From an uncultured Aliivibrio sp. (lineage in GTDB: Bacteria > Pseudomonadota > Gammaproteobacteria > Enterobacterales > Vibrionaceae), in assembly GCF_946479765.1 (NCBI RefSeq), contig NZ_CAMLHO010000004.1:36569-100568 (forward strand): a stretch of 64,000 nt of DNA. Direction: 5' to 3'. Below are positions 29,839 to 40,263 of the stretch, in pieces. The position numbers were made by a program, and so were the translations under genes. Each line of letters opens with the position of its first letter. Position 1 is the first letter of the stretch. Below the pieces are notes generated by a model. It was not told the origin of the DNA. It was given only the letters and a program-made list of their open reading frames with translations, and did not search any database.

Positions 29839-30843
29839 TTAGAAGTCGTAACGTAGACCTAAATCTAGAGTATCTTCAGCTTGTGCACTTGATGCAGTAC
29901 CGTTAATACCGCCAGCCGTTGAACCAAACTTGTCGCCTTCACTGATTAAGTTGAAGTTGTAAGAGATATACGTACGGAAATTAGAGTTGAAGAAGTATGT
30001 AGCATCTACCGCAAAGTTATCAGCTGAAGTATCGCTGTTTGTTTCTGCATTGTTGTATGTAGACGTGAATACAGTTTTACCCATAGTATAAGCTACAGCT
30101 GCTTCATAACCTGTGTAGTCTACAGAGTTTTTAGTCGTACCTACTTGTTTTTCACCGTCAGTAAATGTACCAGCAAAGTATAGGTCGCCCATAGTGTAAG
30201 AACCAGCAAACATCATTTCATTTGATGCTCCTTGATCTGCGTAACCACCACCAAGTTTAAAGCCAGAATCACCAAATGCATAGATACCAGATAGTGCGTA
30301 GCCATCATTAGAGTTTTCGCCAGGTTGCGCATCATCAAAGCGGTAGTTTACTTTAGCTGAGAAATCACCAAATGTGCCTTTGTAACCAAGCATATTATCT
30401 GTACGGTCTGCAACAGCAATTTTGTCTGCTGCTGAGTTACCACGGTATGCCATGATATCGGTAAAGTCAGTGATAACACCTAACGCGCCGTCGTTTTTAC
30501 CGTAAGTTACTTCACCGAAGTTACCACCGATACCAGCGTATGTGTAACGGTTGTCAAGAGTTGAACCGTTATCAGCAGCTGTAGCTGTAGCATCTGCCGT
30601 TTTAAATTCACCTTCGTAGAAACCAACACCGTATAAACCGTCAGTAATTTGAGTTGTGCCTTTAAAGTTTAAACGCACACGAGTGTTATCTGTTACATCA
30701 CCATCTTTAGCTGTCATTGTTGCTTCTGCGCGGCCACCCATTTCTAGAGTTTGGTCTGCGCCTTTGTAGATTTCTGCTGCATTTACTGCGCCAGCTGAAG
30801 TAATTGCTGCTACTGCTAGAGCCAATAATTTTTTATTCATCAT
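29839..30843 (-). CDS. Outer-membrane general porin (OmpU-like)
   Basis: A 334-residue protein with a Sec signal peptide (cleavage after VNA) and a beta-barrel pattern of alternating residues. It ends in LDLGLRYDF, with the C-terminal Phe needed for BAM-dependent assembly. Mature start AEIYKGADQTLEMGGRAEA is typical of Vibrionaceae OmpU-type trimeric porins. Of two adjacent ATGs, 30843 is kept because AGGA lies upstream; 30840 is equally possible. I do not name it ompU because this family has several paralogues. Confidence 0.88.
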   Translation of the reverse strand: MMNKKLLALAVAAITSAGAVNAAEIYKGADQTLEMGGRAEATMTAKDGDVTDNTRVRLNFKGTTQITDGLYGVGFYEGEFKTADATATAADNGSTLDNRYTYAGIGGNFGEVTYGKNDGALGVITDFTDIMAYRGNSAADKIAVADRTDNMLGYKGTFGDFSAKVNYRFDDAQPGENSNDGYALSGIYAFGDSGFKLGGGYADQGASNEMMFAGSYTMGDLYFAGTFTDGEKQVGTTKNSVDYTGYEAAVAYTMGKTVFTSTYNNAETNSDTSADNFAVDATYFFNSNFRTYISYNFNLISEGDKFGSTAGGINGTASSAQAEDTLDLGLRYDF

Positions 30844-31298
30844 TATTCTAATTCCTATAAGGGTGGAGGAGATTACGTCCATTTTAAATGAAGTACATAA
30901 TGAATAACTTCTTATGTTTAAGAGTAGTTATCACTTGGCTTCACTGTTTTGATAGCTATATTTTCAGGGGTATTGCGGATAAAAGGTTAGTAAAACAATC
31001 TAAAAACTGCAATTGAACGCTGTTTTTAATTATTTTTTTGTGAACCTTGTCATTAATAATCAGATGTTTATGTTTTTTGGCTAAAGTTTGCTTACATTTT
31101 GCATTAGAGGGAATTTTATGTTTTTTTTAGCTTTAACTATAAAAGTAATGTGATGAAACTCGCACTTTGCATTTATTTATAGTGTATTTTCTGGGCTTAT
31201 TTGATTTTTGAGATGAACTTCTTATTTGTGTTATTGCCATTACAAAAAACAAATGGCAAAAACTCACAATAGAATAGGTGATAAAAAACATTTCTTTG
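30844..31298. other. Porin-greA intergenic region, no gene seen
   Basis: AT-rich stretch of about 450 bp separating the divergent porin and greA genes. I see poly-T tracts and no supported coding sequence. I could not assign a clear porin promoter; porin genes of this family are usually controlled by ToxR, OmpR and CRP, but no convincing site was found. Confidence 0.5.
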
Positions 31299-31327
31299 TT
31301 TACACTAGGGGAAATTAAATTTATACA
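31299..31327 (+). promoter_or_regulatory. greA promoter
   Basis: TTTACA (31299-31304), 17-bp spacer, TATACA (31322-31327). The expected start near 31334 gives a leader of about 100 nt containing a strong hairpin and a T-run. Confidence 0.6.
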
Positions 31328-31346
31328 GAAACACTTAGGATAAAGA

Positions 31347-31391
31347 ACTTATGAGTGAATACTCACTATAAGTCCTCCTTGGTGGGTTTTT
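31347..31391 (+). ncRNA. greA leader hairpin and T-run, possible GraL-like leader RNA
   Basis: Arms at 31347-31352 with 31368-31373 and 31354-31358 with 31363-31367 give an 11-bp stem with one bulged base and loop ATAC. It is followed by CCTCCTTGGTGGG and six Ts (31386-31391). In E. coli the greA leader ends early at an intrinsic terminator and yields the small RNA GraL. Here the T-run is 12 nt beyond the hairpin, so termination is uncertain. Confidence 0.4.
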
Positions 31392-31432
31392 TATTTGCTG
31401 AATTTGTAATTTCAGCTTTAGAGGTAGAAAAT

Positions 31433-31906
31433 ATGAATAAGGTACCAATGACGGTACGTGGTGAAAAGTTACTGCGTGATGAGCTAGAAGTGTTATTAAA
31501 GCGTCGTCCTTTGATTTCAAAAGCGATTGGCGAGGCTCGTGAGTTGGGTGACTTGAAGGAAAATGCTGAATATCATGCAGCACGTGAAGACCAAGGCATT
31601 TGTGAAGCGCAGATACGTGATATTGAATATAAGTTGTCTGTAGCTCACGTAATTGACGTAACTAAAATGGTAAACACTGGCAAGATTATTTTTGGTTCGA
31701 CGGTAACTTTGATTGACATAAATACTGACGATGAAGTGAAATATCAAATCGTTGCAGATGATGAAGCAAACATCAAAGAAGGTCGTATCTCAGTAAATTC
31801 ACCGATTGCTCGTGGTCTTATTGGTAAGATAGCTGGTGATGAAGTGAACATTCAAACGCCCGGCGGAACCAAAGAATTTGAAATTGAAGAAGTAGAGTAC
31901 GTTTAA
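31433..31906 (+). CDS. greA: Transcription elongation factor GreA
   Basis: Rescues backtracked RNA polymerase by stimulating transcript cleavage. It has 157 residues, the N-terminal coiled coil (about 1-75) with the acidic tip in the [17 protein letters not shown] segment, and a C-terminal FKBP-like domain ([10 protein letters not shown]). The ATG at 31433 gives the family start [18 protein letters not shown]; longer frames run into the leader hairpin. Confidence 0.97.
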   Translation: MNKVPMTVRGEKLLRDELEVLLKRRPLISKAIGEARELGDLKENAEYHAAREDQGICEAQIRDIEYKLSVAHVIDVTKMVNTGKIIFGSTVTLIDINTDDEVKYQIVADDEANIKEGRISVNSPIARGLIGKIAGDEVNIQTPGGTKEFEIEEVEYV

Positions 31907-31928
31907 TTGTAACTATTGATATAAAATA

Positions 31929-31977
31929 TAAAGGCCGCGTAGTTATCTTTTAAAAAGAGAACTAAGACGGCCTTTTT
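31929..31977. terminator. Bidirectional terminator between greA and yhbY
   Basis: Outer arms AAGGCCG and CGGCCTT with inner TAGTT/AACTA pairing and flanking A- and T-runs. Confidence 0.85.
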
Positions 31978-32003
31978 AATTTCTTACAAAATGTATGCAG
32001 AAA

Positions 32004-32300
32004 TTACTTTCTAGGGATCTCAATTTTACGAGCTTCGCTAGCACGGTATAGAACAAGAGTCTTACCGATAACTTGTACTTTTTCTGCGTTTGTTTCGCGG
32101 ATGATTGCATCAACAATCAATAGCTTAGTGTCACGGTCTTCAGACGCAATCTTAACTTTGATAAGTTCGTGGTGACTAAGAGACATCTCAATTTCAGCGA
32201 CTACAGCTTCAGTTAGACCATTTGAGCCCATCATTACAACGGGTTTTAAATTGTGAGCAAGACCTTTAAGGTGTTGCTTCTGTTTTGTGCTTAGGTTCAT
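32004..32300 (-). CDS. yhbY: Ribosome-assembly RNA-binding protein YhbY
   Basis: A 98-residue CRS1-YhbY (CRM) domain protein associated with pre-50S particles. It shows the LKGLAHNLKPVVMMGSNGLTEAV start and a GxxG loop followed by the basic helix. Divergent from rlmE as in E. coli, linking it to 50S maturation. Confidence 0.95.
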   Translation of the reverse strand: MNLSTKQKQHLKGLAHNLKPVVMMGSNGLTEAVVAEIEMSLSHHELIKVKIASEDRDTKLLIVDAIIRETNAEKVQVIGKTLVLYRASEARKIEIPRK

Positions 32301-32418
32301 ATATACCCGATTTTTTCTATATTAAGGGTTGAAAACAGCCTATTCTAACGCCATCTATCCCTGAAGACTATTTTTGTTTTCAGTCTTCTAATTTAAATTA
32401 AGTATTTTTAGGTAATGC

Positions 32419-33048
32419 ATGAGTAAGAATAAACTTTCAGCAAGCTCTGGCCGCTGGTTAAAAGAACACTTTGATGATAAATACGTTCTTGAAGCGCAAA
32501 AAAGAGGTTATCGTTCTCGTGCTATTTTTAAGATTGAAGAAATTCAAAATAAAGATAAGTTATTAAGACCAGGAATGACGGTTGTTGACCTTGGTGCAGC
32601 TCCTGGTGGGTGGTCACAATACGCGGTTGAACAAGTGGGTGATTCTGGTCAAGTAATTGCTTGTGATATTTTGGCGATGGACTCAATTGCAGGTGTTAGT
32701 TTTTTGCAGGGGGACTTTAGGGAAGAAGCGGTACTAGACGCATTGCTTGAACGCATACAACCAGATATGGTAGATGTAGTAATGTCGGATATGGCACCAA
32801 ACATGAGTGGTAACCCAGCGGTTGATCAACCAAGGTCAATGTATCTTGTTGAACTAGCGTTAGATATGTGCCGTCAAGTATTGGCTCCAAATGGTAGTTT
32901 TACAGTGAAAGTGTTCCAAGGAGAAAGCTTTGATGCTTATTTACAAGAAGTACGTAAATTATTCAAAGTCGTTAAGATCCGTAAACCAGATTCATCACGT
33001 GCACGTTCTCGTGAAGTGTATATTGTAGCCACTGGTTACAAAGGTTAA
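32419..33048 (+). CDS. rlmE: 23S rRNA 2'-O-methyltransferase RlmE (FtsJ)
   Basis: Methylates U2552 of 23S rRNA at a late step of 50S assembly. It has 209 residues, with the SAM motif [11 protein letters not shown] and the K-D-K-E catalytic tetrad, including Asp in [11 protein letters not shown] and Lys in FTVKVFQGE. It is followed by ftsH, the conserved pair. Confidence 0.97.
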   Translation: MSKNKLSASSGRWLKEHFDDKYVLEAQKRGYRSRAIFKIEEIQNKDKLLRPGMTVVDLGAAPGGWSQYAVEQVGDSGQVIACDILAMDSIAGVSFLQGDFREEAVLDALLERIQPDMVDVVMSDMAPNMSGNPAVDQPRSMYLVELALDMCRQVLAPNGSFTVKVFQGESFDAYLQEVRKLFKVVKIRKPDSSRARSREVYIVATGYKG

Positions 33049-33124
33049 GTCGTACGTAGTAGCTACAGCTTATAAACTGTAGTACTCTATCTTTCATCTA
33101 TTTAGTTAACGCGGGGTTAACACC

Positions 33125-35098
33125 TTGAGTGACATGGCAAAAAATCTAATATTATGGCTGGTTATCGCGGTTGTTTTAATGTCGGTATTCCAAAGCTTTG
33201 GTCCGAGTGATAGCTCAGGCCGTTCGATTGACTACACCACTTTTGTTAAAGAAGTTGGTAATAGTCAAGTTCAAGAAGCAACGTTTAATAATCGTGAAAT
33301 AAAGGTAACGAAGCGTGACGGTAGCCGTTATGTGACGTATATGCCTGTATTCCAGGATCCTAAATTGCTTGATGATCTTATTAACCAAAACGTAATCGTT
33401 AAAGGTACTCCACCTGAAGAGCAGAGTTTACTTGAGTCTATCTTCATTTCGTGGTTCCCAATGATTCTTCTTATTGGTGTTTGGATCTTCTTCATGCGTC
33501 AGATGCAAGGCGGCGGCGGCAAAGGGGCAATGTCCTTTGGCAAAAGCAAAGCTAAGATGATGACCGAAGAGCAGATCAACACAACATTCGATGATGTTGC
33601 TGGTTGTGATGAAGCAAAAGAAGACGTTAAGGAATTGGTTGATTACTTACGTGAACCAAGTCGCTTCCAGAAATTGGGTGGTAAAATTCCAACAGGTGTT
33701 CTATTGGTTGGTCCTCCTGGTACTGGTAAGACATTGATTGCAAAAGCAATCGCTGGTGAAGCGAAAGTACCTTTCTTCTCAATTTCAGGTTCTGATTTCG
33801 TTGAAATGTTTGTTGGTGTTGGTGCATCTCGTGTGCGTGACATGTTTGAGCAAGCGAAAAAATCATCACCTTGTATCATCTTTATCGATGAAATTGATGC
33901 TGTAGGTCGCCAACGTGGCGCGGGTGTTGGTGGCGGTAATGACGAACGTGAACAAACATTGAACCAAATGCTAGTTGAAATGGATGGTTTTGAAGGTAAC
34001 GAAGGCGTCATCGTTGTTGCTGCGACGAACCGTCCTGATGTTCTGGATGCTGCGTTATTACGTCCAGGCCGTTTTGACCGCCAAGTTGTTGTAGGTTTAC
34101 CTGACATCCGTGGTCGTGAGCAAATTCTTCAAGTACACATGCGTAAAGTGCCATTATCTGGTGGTGTTGAACCATCATTAATTGCACGTGGTACTCCAGG
34201 TTTCTCTGGTGCTGACTTAGCTAACTTAGTTAACGAAGCAGCATTGTTTGCCGCTCGTACTAATAAACGTGTCGTTTCAATGGTTGAGTTTGAACTTGCT
34301 AAAGATAAAATCATGATGGGTGCTGAGCGCAAATCAATGGTAATGACAGAAGAAACGAAAACGTCTACTGCTTACCATGAAGCTGGTCACGCCATTGTTG
34401 GACGTTTAGTTCCTGAGCATGATCCTGTTTATAAAGTATCTATTATTCCACGTGGCCGTGCGCTAGGTGTAACAATGTACTTACCAGAGCAAGATCGTGT
34501 CAGCATGAATCGTCAGCATTTAGAATCTATGATTTCAAGCTTGTACGGCGGTCGATTGGCTGAAGAGCTAATCTACGGTGTAGATAAAGTATCAACAGGC
34601 GCATCAAACGACATCGAAAGAGCCACTGATATTGCTCGTAAAATGGTAACTCAATGGGGCTTTTCTGAAGCTTTGGGTCCACTATTATACGCAGAAGATC
34701 AAGGTGACCCGTTCTCAGGTCATGGCGGCTCAAATCAATCTAAGCATGTTTCTCCTGAAACGTTGAGACTGATTGATGCTGAAATCCGTACTATCATTGA
34801 TCGCAACTATGCTCGCGCTAGACAGATCCTTGAAGACAATATGGATGTACTGCATTCAATGAAAGATGCCTTAATGACATTTGAAACCATTGATGCGGGT
34901 CAAATTGATGATCTAATGGAACGTAAAGCTGAAATTCGTGAACCTCAAGGGTGGGGCGATGATAATCAAGCCAAACCTGAAGAGGAAAGCGAAAAACCAG
35001 CAGCGGAAGAAGAATCAAAAGTTGAAGAGAAGCCTGAGGAAGAAAAACCTCAAGCAACTGAAGAGACTAAACCGGATTCAGATTCATCAGAAAAATAA
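33125..35098 (+). CDS. ftsH: ATP-dependent membrane zinc metalloprotease FtsH
   Basis: Hexameric protease degrading membrane and short-lived cytosolic proteins. The 657 residues have two N-terminal membrane helices (about 7-25 and 100-125), a AAA+ module (Walker A GPPGTGKT, Walker B IIFIDEID, second region of homology), the zinc site HEAGH and an acidic Glu/Pro/Lys-rich tail of about 45 residues. The start is TTG at 33125; an ATG three codons later is equally plausible. Confidence 0.97.
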   Translation: MSDMAKNLILWLVIAVVLMSVFQSFGPSDSSGRSIDYTTFVKEVGNSQVQEATFNNREIKVTKRDGSRYVTYMPVFQDPKLLDDLINQNVIVKGTPPEEQSLLESIFISWFPMILLIGVWIFFMRQMQGGGGKGAMSFGKSKAKMMTEEQINTTFDDVAGCDEAKEDVKELVDYLREPSRFQKLGGKIPTGVLLVGPPGTGKTLIAKAIAGEAKVPFFSISGSDFVEMFVGVGASRVRDMFEQAKKSSPCIIFIDEIDAVGRQRGAGVGGGNDEREQTLNQMLVEMDGFEGNEGVIVVAATNRPDVLDAALLRPGRFDRQVVVGLPDIRGREQILQVHMRKVPLSGGVEPSLIARGTPGFSGADLANLVNEAALFAARTNKRVVSMVEFELAKDKIMMGAERKSMVMTEETKTSTAYHEAGHAIVGRLVPEHDPVYKVSIIPRGRALGVTMYLPEQDRVSMNRQHLESMISSLYGGRLAEELIYGVDKVSTGASNDIERATDIARKMVTQWGFSEALGPLLYAEDQGDPFSGHGGSNQSKHVSPETLRLIDAEIRTIIDRNYARARQILEDNMDVLHSMKDALMTFETIDAGQIDDLMERKAEIREPQGWGDDNQAKPEEESEKPAAEEESKVEEKPEEEKPQATEETKPDSDSSEK

Positions 35099-35117
35099 GA
35101 TGAATTAAGTAAAAAAT

Positions 35118-35145
35118 AAACCCCGAGTTATGCTCGGGGTTTTTG
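35118..35145 (+). terminator. Terminator-like hairpin after ftsH
   Basis: Arms AAACCCCGAG and CTCGGGGTTT with a 5-nt loop and T-run, only 20 bp before folP. It may only partly separate ftsH from folP-glmM. Confidence 0.88.
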
Positions 35146-35164
35146 TATTTAAAAAGAGCTGAAC

Positions 35165-36001
35165 ATGAAGTTGATAAGTAAAGATAAGACATTAATATTG
35201 GACCGCTCTCATGTTATGGCGATTCTTAATGTTACGCCTGATTCTTTTTCTGATGGAGGTAAATTTACGCATCTGGATACTGCTTTAAAACAAGCAGAGA
35301 AAATGGTGAATGCTGGCGTTAGTTTTATTGATATTGGTGGTGAGTCAACCAGACCTGGAGCGCCGGATGTTGGTCTTCAGCAAGAATTAGACCGAGTCAT
35401 CCCGATTATAGAAGCAATACATCAACGCTTTGATACTTGGATATCAATTGATACTAGTAAAGCGATAGTGATGGATGAGGCGGTAAATGCGGGAGCAGAT
35501 TTAATTAATGATGTTCGAGCATTACAAGAACCTAATGCTTTAGAGGTTGCAGCCAAAGCGAATGTGCCTATTTGTTTAATGCACATGCAAGGGCAGCCAC
35601 GTACGATGCAATCGGACCCTACTTATAATGAACTGTTTGCAGACGTAACCCATTTTTTAAAAGAAAGAATTTCGGCATGCCAATCGGTTGGTATCGCAAA
35701 AGATAAGTTAATTCTTGATCCTGGGTTTGGATTTGGTAAAACCTTGGCGCATAATTACCAACTACTTGCAGAATTAGAACGTTTCCACCAGCTAGGTTTG
35801 CCGATATTGGCGGGAATGTCTCGTAAATCAATGATTTTTAAATTACTTGATGTTGAACCTCAGCAGGCGACTTCAGGGAGCTTGGCATGCGCGACGATTG
35901 CAGTAATGAAAGGTGCACAAATTATTCGAGTTCATGATTTTGAGCAAACAATGGATGTCGTTAAAGTTTGCCAAGCAACGTTAGAACAAATATCTCAATA
36001 A
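35165..36001 (+). CDS. folP: Dihydropteroate synthase FolP
   Basis: Condenses p-aminobenzoate with the pterin diphosphate in folate synthesis; target of sulfonamides. The 278 residues form a TIM barrel with both signatures (ILNVTPDSFSDGG near 20 and DIGGESTRPGA near 57). Located between ftsH and glmM as in E. coli. Confidence 0.97.
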   Translation: MKLISKDKTLILDRSHVMAILNVTPDSFSDGGKFTHLDTALKQAEKMVNAGVSFIDIGGESTRPGAPDVGLQQELDRVIPIIEAIHQRFDTWISIDTSKAIVMDEAVNAGADLINDVRALQEPNALEVAAKANVPICLMHMQGQPRTMQSDPTYNELFADVTHFLKERISACQSVGIAKDKLILDPGFGFGKTLAHNYQLLAELERFHQLGLPILAGMSRKSMIFKLLDVEPQQATSGSLACATIAVMKGAQIIRVHDFEQTMDVVKVCQATLEQISQ

Positions 36002-36052
36002 AGAATTGTTCATTTTAAAATAAATTATTAAAAATAAAACATGGAGTACAAC

Positions 36053-37390
36053 ATGGCTGAACGTAAATATTTTGGAACTGATGGTGTTCGTGGGTTGGTA
36101 GGGCAAGCGCCTATTACTCCTGATTTTGTTATGAAGTTGGGTTGGGCTGCGGGTAAAGTTCTTGCTAAACAAGGAACGAAAAAAGTCATTATCGGTAAAG
36201 ATACACGTATTTCAGGTTACATGTTGGAATCAGCATTAGAAGCGGGTTTAGCTGCTGCTGGCCTTAAAGCTAAATTTACAGGGCCAATGCCAACCCCTGC
36301 TGTTGCTTACTTAACGCAAACATTCCGTGCAGAAGCGGGGATTGTTATTTCAGCGTCTCATAATCCTTATTATGATAATGGAATTAAATTTTTCTCATCT
36401 GAAGGAACAAAACTTCCTGATGATATTGAATTGGCGATAGAAGCTGAACTAGAGAAACCAATGACGTGTGTTGAATCTGCGTTGTTGGGTAAGGCATCTC
36501 GTCTAAATGACGCGGCTGGTCGTTATATCGAATTTTGTAAGAGCACCTTCCCTAAAGAATTGAGTTTAGCGGGGGTTAAAATGGTTGTCGATTGTGCTCA
36601 TGGTGCAACGTATCATATTGCACCTAATGTATTTAAAGAGCTAGGTGCTGAAATAATTACTATTGGCTGTGAGCCAAACGGTACCAATATCAACCATGAA
36701 GTAGGGGCAACGGATGTTCGTGCCTTGCAAGCAAAAGTACTTGAAGAAAAAGCGGACTTTGGTGTTGCTTTTGATGGTGATGGTGACCGTATTATTATGG
36801 TTGATGAGTTTGGTGCCAAGGTTGATGGTGACCAAATCGCTTATATTATCGCTCGTGATGCGTTACGTCGTGGTGAATTGAAAGGCGGTGTTGTTGGAAC
36901 GCTAATGAGTAATATGGGTATGGAAGTTGCGTTACGTAACCTTGGTATTCCATTTGTTCGTTCTAATGTAGGTGACCGTTATGTGATGGAGAAACTATTA
37001 GAAAATAATTGGTTAATCGGCGCTGAAAATTCAGGTCATGTTATTCTTTTGGATAAAGTAACAACGGGTGATGCGATTGTAGCTGCGCTTCAAGTGATCG
37101 CTTCTATTGTTGGTAGTAAAATGTCATTGAAAGATTTGTGTAACGGAATGAGCATGTTCCCGCAAGTGTTGGAAAATGTTCGTTTTGTTGGTGATAATAA
37201 TCCATTAGATTCTGATGCAGTTAAAGCGGCTCAAGCTGATGTTGAGGCTAAATTAGGTGATAATGGTCGAGTATTATTGCGTAAGTCAGGTACAGAGCCA
37301 TTAATTCGCGTTATGGTTGAAGGTGAGAATGCAGACCTTGTTCAGCAATACGCTCTTCAAATTGCAGATGCAGTAAAAGAAAGCTGTTAA
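36053..37390 (+). CDS. glmM: Phosphoglucosamine mutase GlmM
   Basis: Interconverts glucosamine-6-P and glucosamine-1-P for UDP-GlcNAc synthesis. It has 445 residues, equal to E. coli. The phosphoserine is Ser102 in VISASHNP, with the metal loop DGDGDR. The ATG at 36053 with TGGAG upstream gives [11 protein letters not shown]; a start at 36041 would add four residues and overlap the ribosome site. Confidence 0.97.
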   Translation: MAERKYFGTDGVRGLVGQAPITPDFVMKLGWAAGKVLAKQGTKKVIIGKDTRISGYMLESALEAGLAAAGLKAKFTGPMPTPAVAYLTQTFRAEAGIVISASHNPYYDNGIKFFSSEGTKLPDDIELAIEAELEKPMTCVESALLGKASRLNDAAGRYIEFCKSTFPKELSLAGVKMVVDCAHGATYHIAPNVFKELGAEIITIGCEPNGTNINHEVGATDVRALQAKVLEEKADFGVAFDGDGDRIIMVDEFGAKVDGDQIAYIIARDALRRGELKGGVVGTLMSNMGMEVALRNLGIPFVRSNVGDRYVMEKLLENNWLIGAENSGHVILLDKVTTGDAIVAALQVIASIVGSKMSLKDLCNGMSMFPQVLENVRFVGDNNPLDSDAVKAAQADVEAKLGDNGRVLLRKSGTEPLIRVMVEGENADLVQQYALQIADAVKESC

Positions 37391-37541
37391 TTTAAGCAAT
37401 TAAATGAAATTGAACGTTTTTTGTTAATTTTAACTTGTCATAGTAGCCTAGTTTGGTTAATATCCCTCGGCCTCTTCGTTGAGAGCGCGCTGGTGTTGCC
37501 AATAGGCTACCGGTACATTAATTAGATACATGGGTGACGGA

Positions 37542-37874
37542 ATGCATACGATTCTACTTGTGATTTATCTGATTGCCGCAGTCGGTGTAATTGGCCTAGT
37601 ATTGGTACAACACGGTAAAGGCGCAGATATGGGAGCCTCATTTGGGGCTGGAGCATCAAATACAGTATTTGGCTCTGGTGGCTCTGGAAACTTTTTAACC
37701 CGAATGACCGCAATTTGTGCAACAGTATTTTTTATTATCAGCTTAGCGCTTGGCAATATGTCTACGCATAAATCTGAAGGTTTTGATCTTAAGTTAGATC
37801 AACAAGCTACAGAACAAGTAATTGATAATACGAGTGATGTTCCTGCTACTGAAAACAGCGACGTACCTCTTTAA
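37542..37874 (+). CDS. secG: Protein translocase subunit SecG
   Basis: Small SecYEG subunit with two membrane helices and the conserved LVQHGKGADMGASFGAG.S loop, then FGSGGSGNFLTRMTA. It has 110 residues from the ATG at 37542; an ATG at 37530 (four more residues) cannot be excluded as neither has a strong ribosome site. tRNA-Leu follows after 9 bp, the same arrangement as secG-leuU in E. coli. Confidence 0.95.
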   Translation: MHTILLVIYLIAAVGVIGLVLVQHGKGADMGASFGAGASNTVFGSGGSGNFLTRMTAICATVFFIISLALGNMSTHKSEGFDLKLDQQATEQVIDNTSDVPATENSDVPL

Positions 37875-37883
37875 ACGACTTTA

Positions 37884-37968
37884 GCCGAGATGGTGAAATT
37901 GGTAGACACGCTAGCATGAGGTGCTAGTGCTCTAGGGCATGAGGGTTCAAGTCCCTCTCTCGGCACCA
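37884..37968 (+). tRNA. tRNA-Leu, anticodon GAG
   Basis: Acceptor arms GCCGAGA and TCTCGGC close the cloverleaf. The anticodon stem CTAGC/GCTAG holds loop ATGAGGT (anticodon GAG, reading CUC/CUU), with a long variable arm, T-arm GGTTCAAGTCC and an encoded CCA. It corresponds to leuU in E. coli. Confidence 0.96.
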
Positions 37969-37975
37969 TATTCAG

Positions 37976-37994
37976 ACAAGAATCTGATTCTTGT
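37976..37994 (+). terminator. Short inverted repeat after tRNA-Leu
   Basis: ACAAGAAT-CTG-ATTCTTGT is a perfect 8-bp stem with a 3-nt loop. It overlaps the -35 element of the next promoter and may end the secG-tRNA-Leu transcript. Confidence 0.45.
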
Positions 37995-38019
37995 AATAAA
38001 AGGATAAAGAAACTATACT
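37991..38019 (+). promoter_or_regulatory. Promoter of the tRNA-fMet-rimP-nusA operon
   Basis: TTGTAA (37991-37996), 17-bp spacer, TATACT (38014-38019), with the tRNA starting 19 bp after the -10. This matches the strong metY promoter ahead of nusA in E. coli. Confidence 0.65.
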
Positions 38020-38037
38020 TTCTTTGTTCTTTTCGGA

Positions 38038-38114
<77 letters not shown>

Positions 38115-38183
38115 ATTATCTAATAAAAGTAATTGCTCTTATTAGATAAGCTACGTAAGTGGCATTCAGGGTCCAGCAGTACT

Positions 38184-38209
38184 AAACCCCGCAATTATCG
38201 GGGTTTTTT
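38184..38209 (+). terminator. Terminator/attenuator between tRNA-fMet and rimP
   Basis: CCCCG/CGGGG stem extended by AAA/TTT, 7-nt loop and T6. A weaker GGGC/GCCC hairpin with T7 follows at 38241-38263. Both lie in the rimP leader, suggesting attenuation or processing of the operon. Confidence 0.8.
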
Positions 38210-38280
38210 GCTATCTGAAACAGACTGTTTTTTAAGAATTGGGCCTTTTAGTGCCCTTTTTTTGTTTTCAGGGGATATCA

Positions 38281-38736
38281 ATGACAGGATTAGAAAGACA
38301 ACTAACAGAAATGCTTGAGGCTCCTGTTGGTGCTTTAGGTTATGAATTGGTCGGTTTAGAGTTTATTCGTGCGGGTGAACACTCAACGCTACGTGTATTT
38401 ATCGATCATGAAAATGGCATCTTTGTGGAGGACTGTGCAGAAGCCAGTCGTCAAATCAGTGCAGTAATGGATGTAGAAGATCCAATTACAGTAGCATATA
38501 ACCTAGAGGTTTCGTCTCCAGGTCTTGAACGTCCACTGTTTAAAGCAGCACATTATCAACAATTTGTTGGTCACGAGGTCAGCCTTGTATTAAAAATGCC
38601 GATGAATAACCGTCGTAAGTGGAAGGGAGATATCCTAGACATTAACGGTGAGATTGTTACGGTTACAGTTGATGGTAACAATGAAGAATTTGCGTTAAGC
38701 AACATTTCAAAGGCGAACTTAGTTCCTAAATTTTAA
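38281..38736 (+). CDS. rimP: Ribosome maturation factor RimP
   Basis: Assists 30S maturation. It has 151 residues with the family core [34 protein letters not shown] split by short segments, and a C-terminal SH3-like domain ending KANLVP. The ATG at 38281 with CAGGGGA upstream is preferred; the frame extends to 38239 through the T-run, which is unlikely to be coding. Confidence 0.95.
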   Translation: MTGLERQLTEMLEAPVGALGYELVGLEFIRAGEHSTLRVFIDHENGIFVEDCAEASRQISAVMDVEDPITVAYNLEVSSPGLERPLFKAAHYQQFVGHEVSLVLKMPMNNRRKWKGDILDINGEIVTVTVDGNNEEFALSNISKANLVPKF

Positions 38737-38752
38737 GGCTGAAGAGGCTAAA

Positions 38753-40240
38753 ATGAACAAAGAAATCTTAGCTGTTGTAGAAGCAGTATCAAATGAGAAA
38801 GCTGTTCCTCGTGAACGAATTTTTGAAGCATTAGAAATCGCATTAGCAACAGCAACAAAGAAAAAAGCTACGCTGGAAATTGAAGTACGTGTAGCGATTG
38901 ATCGCAAAACAGGTGCTGTTGAAACTTTCCGTCGTTGGGTTGCGGTTGCTCAAGTTGAGCATCCTACATTAGAAATTTCTATTGAAGCGGCACAATTTGA
39001 AGATGAAACAATCGAAATCGGTGGTTTTATTGAAGATGATATCGAATCAGTAACGTTTGACCGTATTACGACACAAACAGCGAAACAAGTAATCGTACAA
39101 AAAGTACGTGAAGCTGAACGTGCAATGATTGTTGAACAATTCATTGATAACGAAGGTGAGCTAATCACGGGTATCGTTAAAAAAGTAAACCGTGATGCTA
39201 TTATTGTTGATCTTGGTAACAACGCTGAAGCGGTGATTTTACGTGAAGACCAACTTCCTCGTGAAAACTTCCGTCCAGGTGACCGTGTTCGTGGTCTTCT
39301 ATACGCAGTGAAACCAGAAGCTAAAGGCTTCCAGTTATTCATGACTCGTTCAAAAGGCGTAATGCTGACTGAATTGTTCCGCGTAGAAGTGCCAGAGATT
39401 GGTGAAGAACTGATTGAAATTAAAGCAGCTGCTCGTGATCCAGGTTCTCGTGCTAAAATCGCAGTGAAAACAAACGACAAACGTATTGACCCTGTGGGTG
39501 CGTGTGTTGGTATGCGTGGTGCTCGAGTTCAAGCTGTTTCAAATGATCTTGGTGGCGAACGTATCGATATCGTACTTTGGGATGATAATCCTGCACAGTT
39601 TGTTATCAATGCAATGGCTCCAGCAGAAGTTGCTTCTATTATTGTAGATGAAGACAATAATACGATGGATGTTGCTGTTGAAGCTGATAACCTAGCACAA
39701 GCAATTGGCCGTAGTGGTCAAAACGTACGTCTAGCATCTCAACTGACTGGTTGGGAACTTAACGTAATGACAGTTGCTGATCTAAACAAGAAGCACCAAG
39801 AAGAAGCGCAAGGTTCTATTGATGCATTTGTTAAGCATTTAGATATCGATGAAGATTTTGCTCAACTATTAGTTGAAGAAGGCTTCACTACGCTTGAAGA
39901 GATCGCTTACGTTCCTGTAAACGAACTACTAGAAGTAGACGCTTTGGACGAAGAGAGTGTTGATCTTCTTCGTACTCGCGCGAAGGAAGCTTTAACAACA
40001 CTTGCACTAGCGCAAGAAGAATCTCTTGATGGTATTGAGCCAGCAGAAGACTTACTTGCTCTGGATGGTTTAGAACGCGAATTAGCGTTTAAACTTGCAG
40101 CTAAAGGTGTTGTTACTCTTGAAGACCTTGCGGATCAAGGTATTGATGAGTTATCTGATATTGAAGACCTTACAGAAGAACGTGCTGGTGAATTAATCAT
40201 GGCTGCACGTAATATTTGTTGGTTTAGCGACGAAGCATAA
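38753..40240 (+). CDS. nusA: Transcription termination/antitermination protein NusA
   Basis: RNA polymerase-associated factor for pausing, termination and antitermination. The 495 residues comprise an N-terminal RNAP-binding domain (1-130), S1 (about 135-200), two KH domains ([11 protein letters not shown] and [14 protein letters not shown]) and two acidic C-terminal repeats (about 360-490). Between rimP and infB as usual. Confidence 0.98.
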   Translation: MNKEILAVVEAVSNEKAVPRERIFEALEIALATATKKKATLEIEVRVAIDRKTGAVETFRRWVAVAQVEHPTLEISIEAAQFEDETIEIGGFIEDDIESVTFDRITTQTAKQVIVQKVREAERAMIVEQFIDNEGELITGIVKKVNRDAIIVDLGNNAEAVILREDQLPRENFRPGDRVRGLLYAVKPEAKGFQLFMTRSKGVMLTELFRVEVPEIGEELIEIKAAARDPGSRAKIAVKTNDKRIDPVGACVGMRGARVQAVSNDLGGERIDIVLWDDNPAQFVINAMAPAEVASIIVDEDNNTMDVAVEADNLAQAIGRSGQNVRLASQLTGWELNVMTVADLNKKHQEEAQGSIDAFVKHLDIDEDFAQLLVEEGFTTLEEIAYVPVNELLEVDALDEESVDLLRTRAKEALTTLALAQEESLDGIEPAEDLLALDGLERELAFKLAAKGVVTLEDLADQGIDELSDIEDLTEERAGELIMAARNICWFSDEA

Positions 40241-40263
40241 TTATTTCAGCAAGGAGACGCGGT

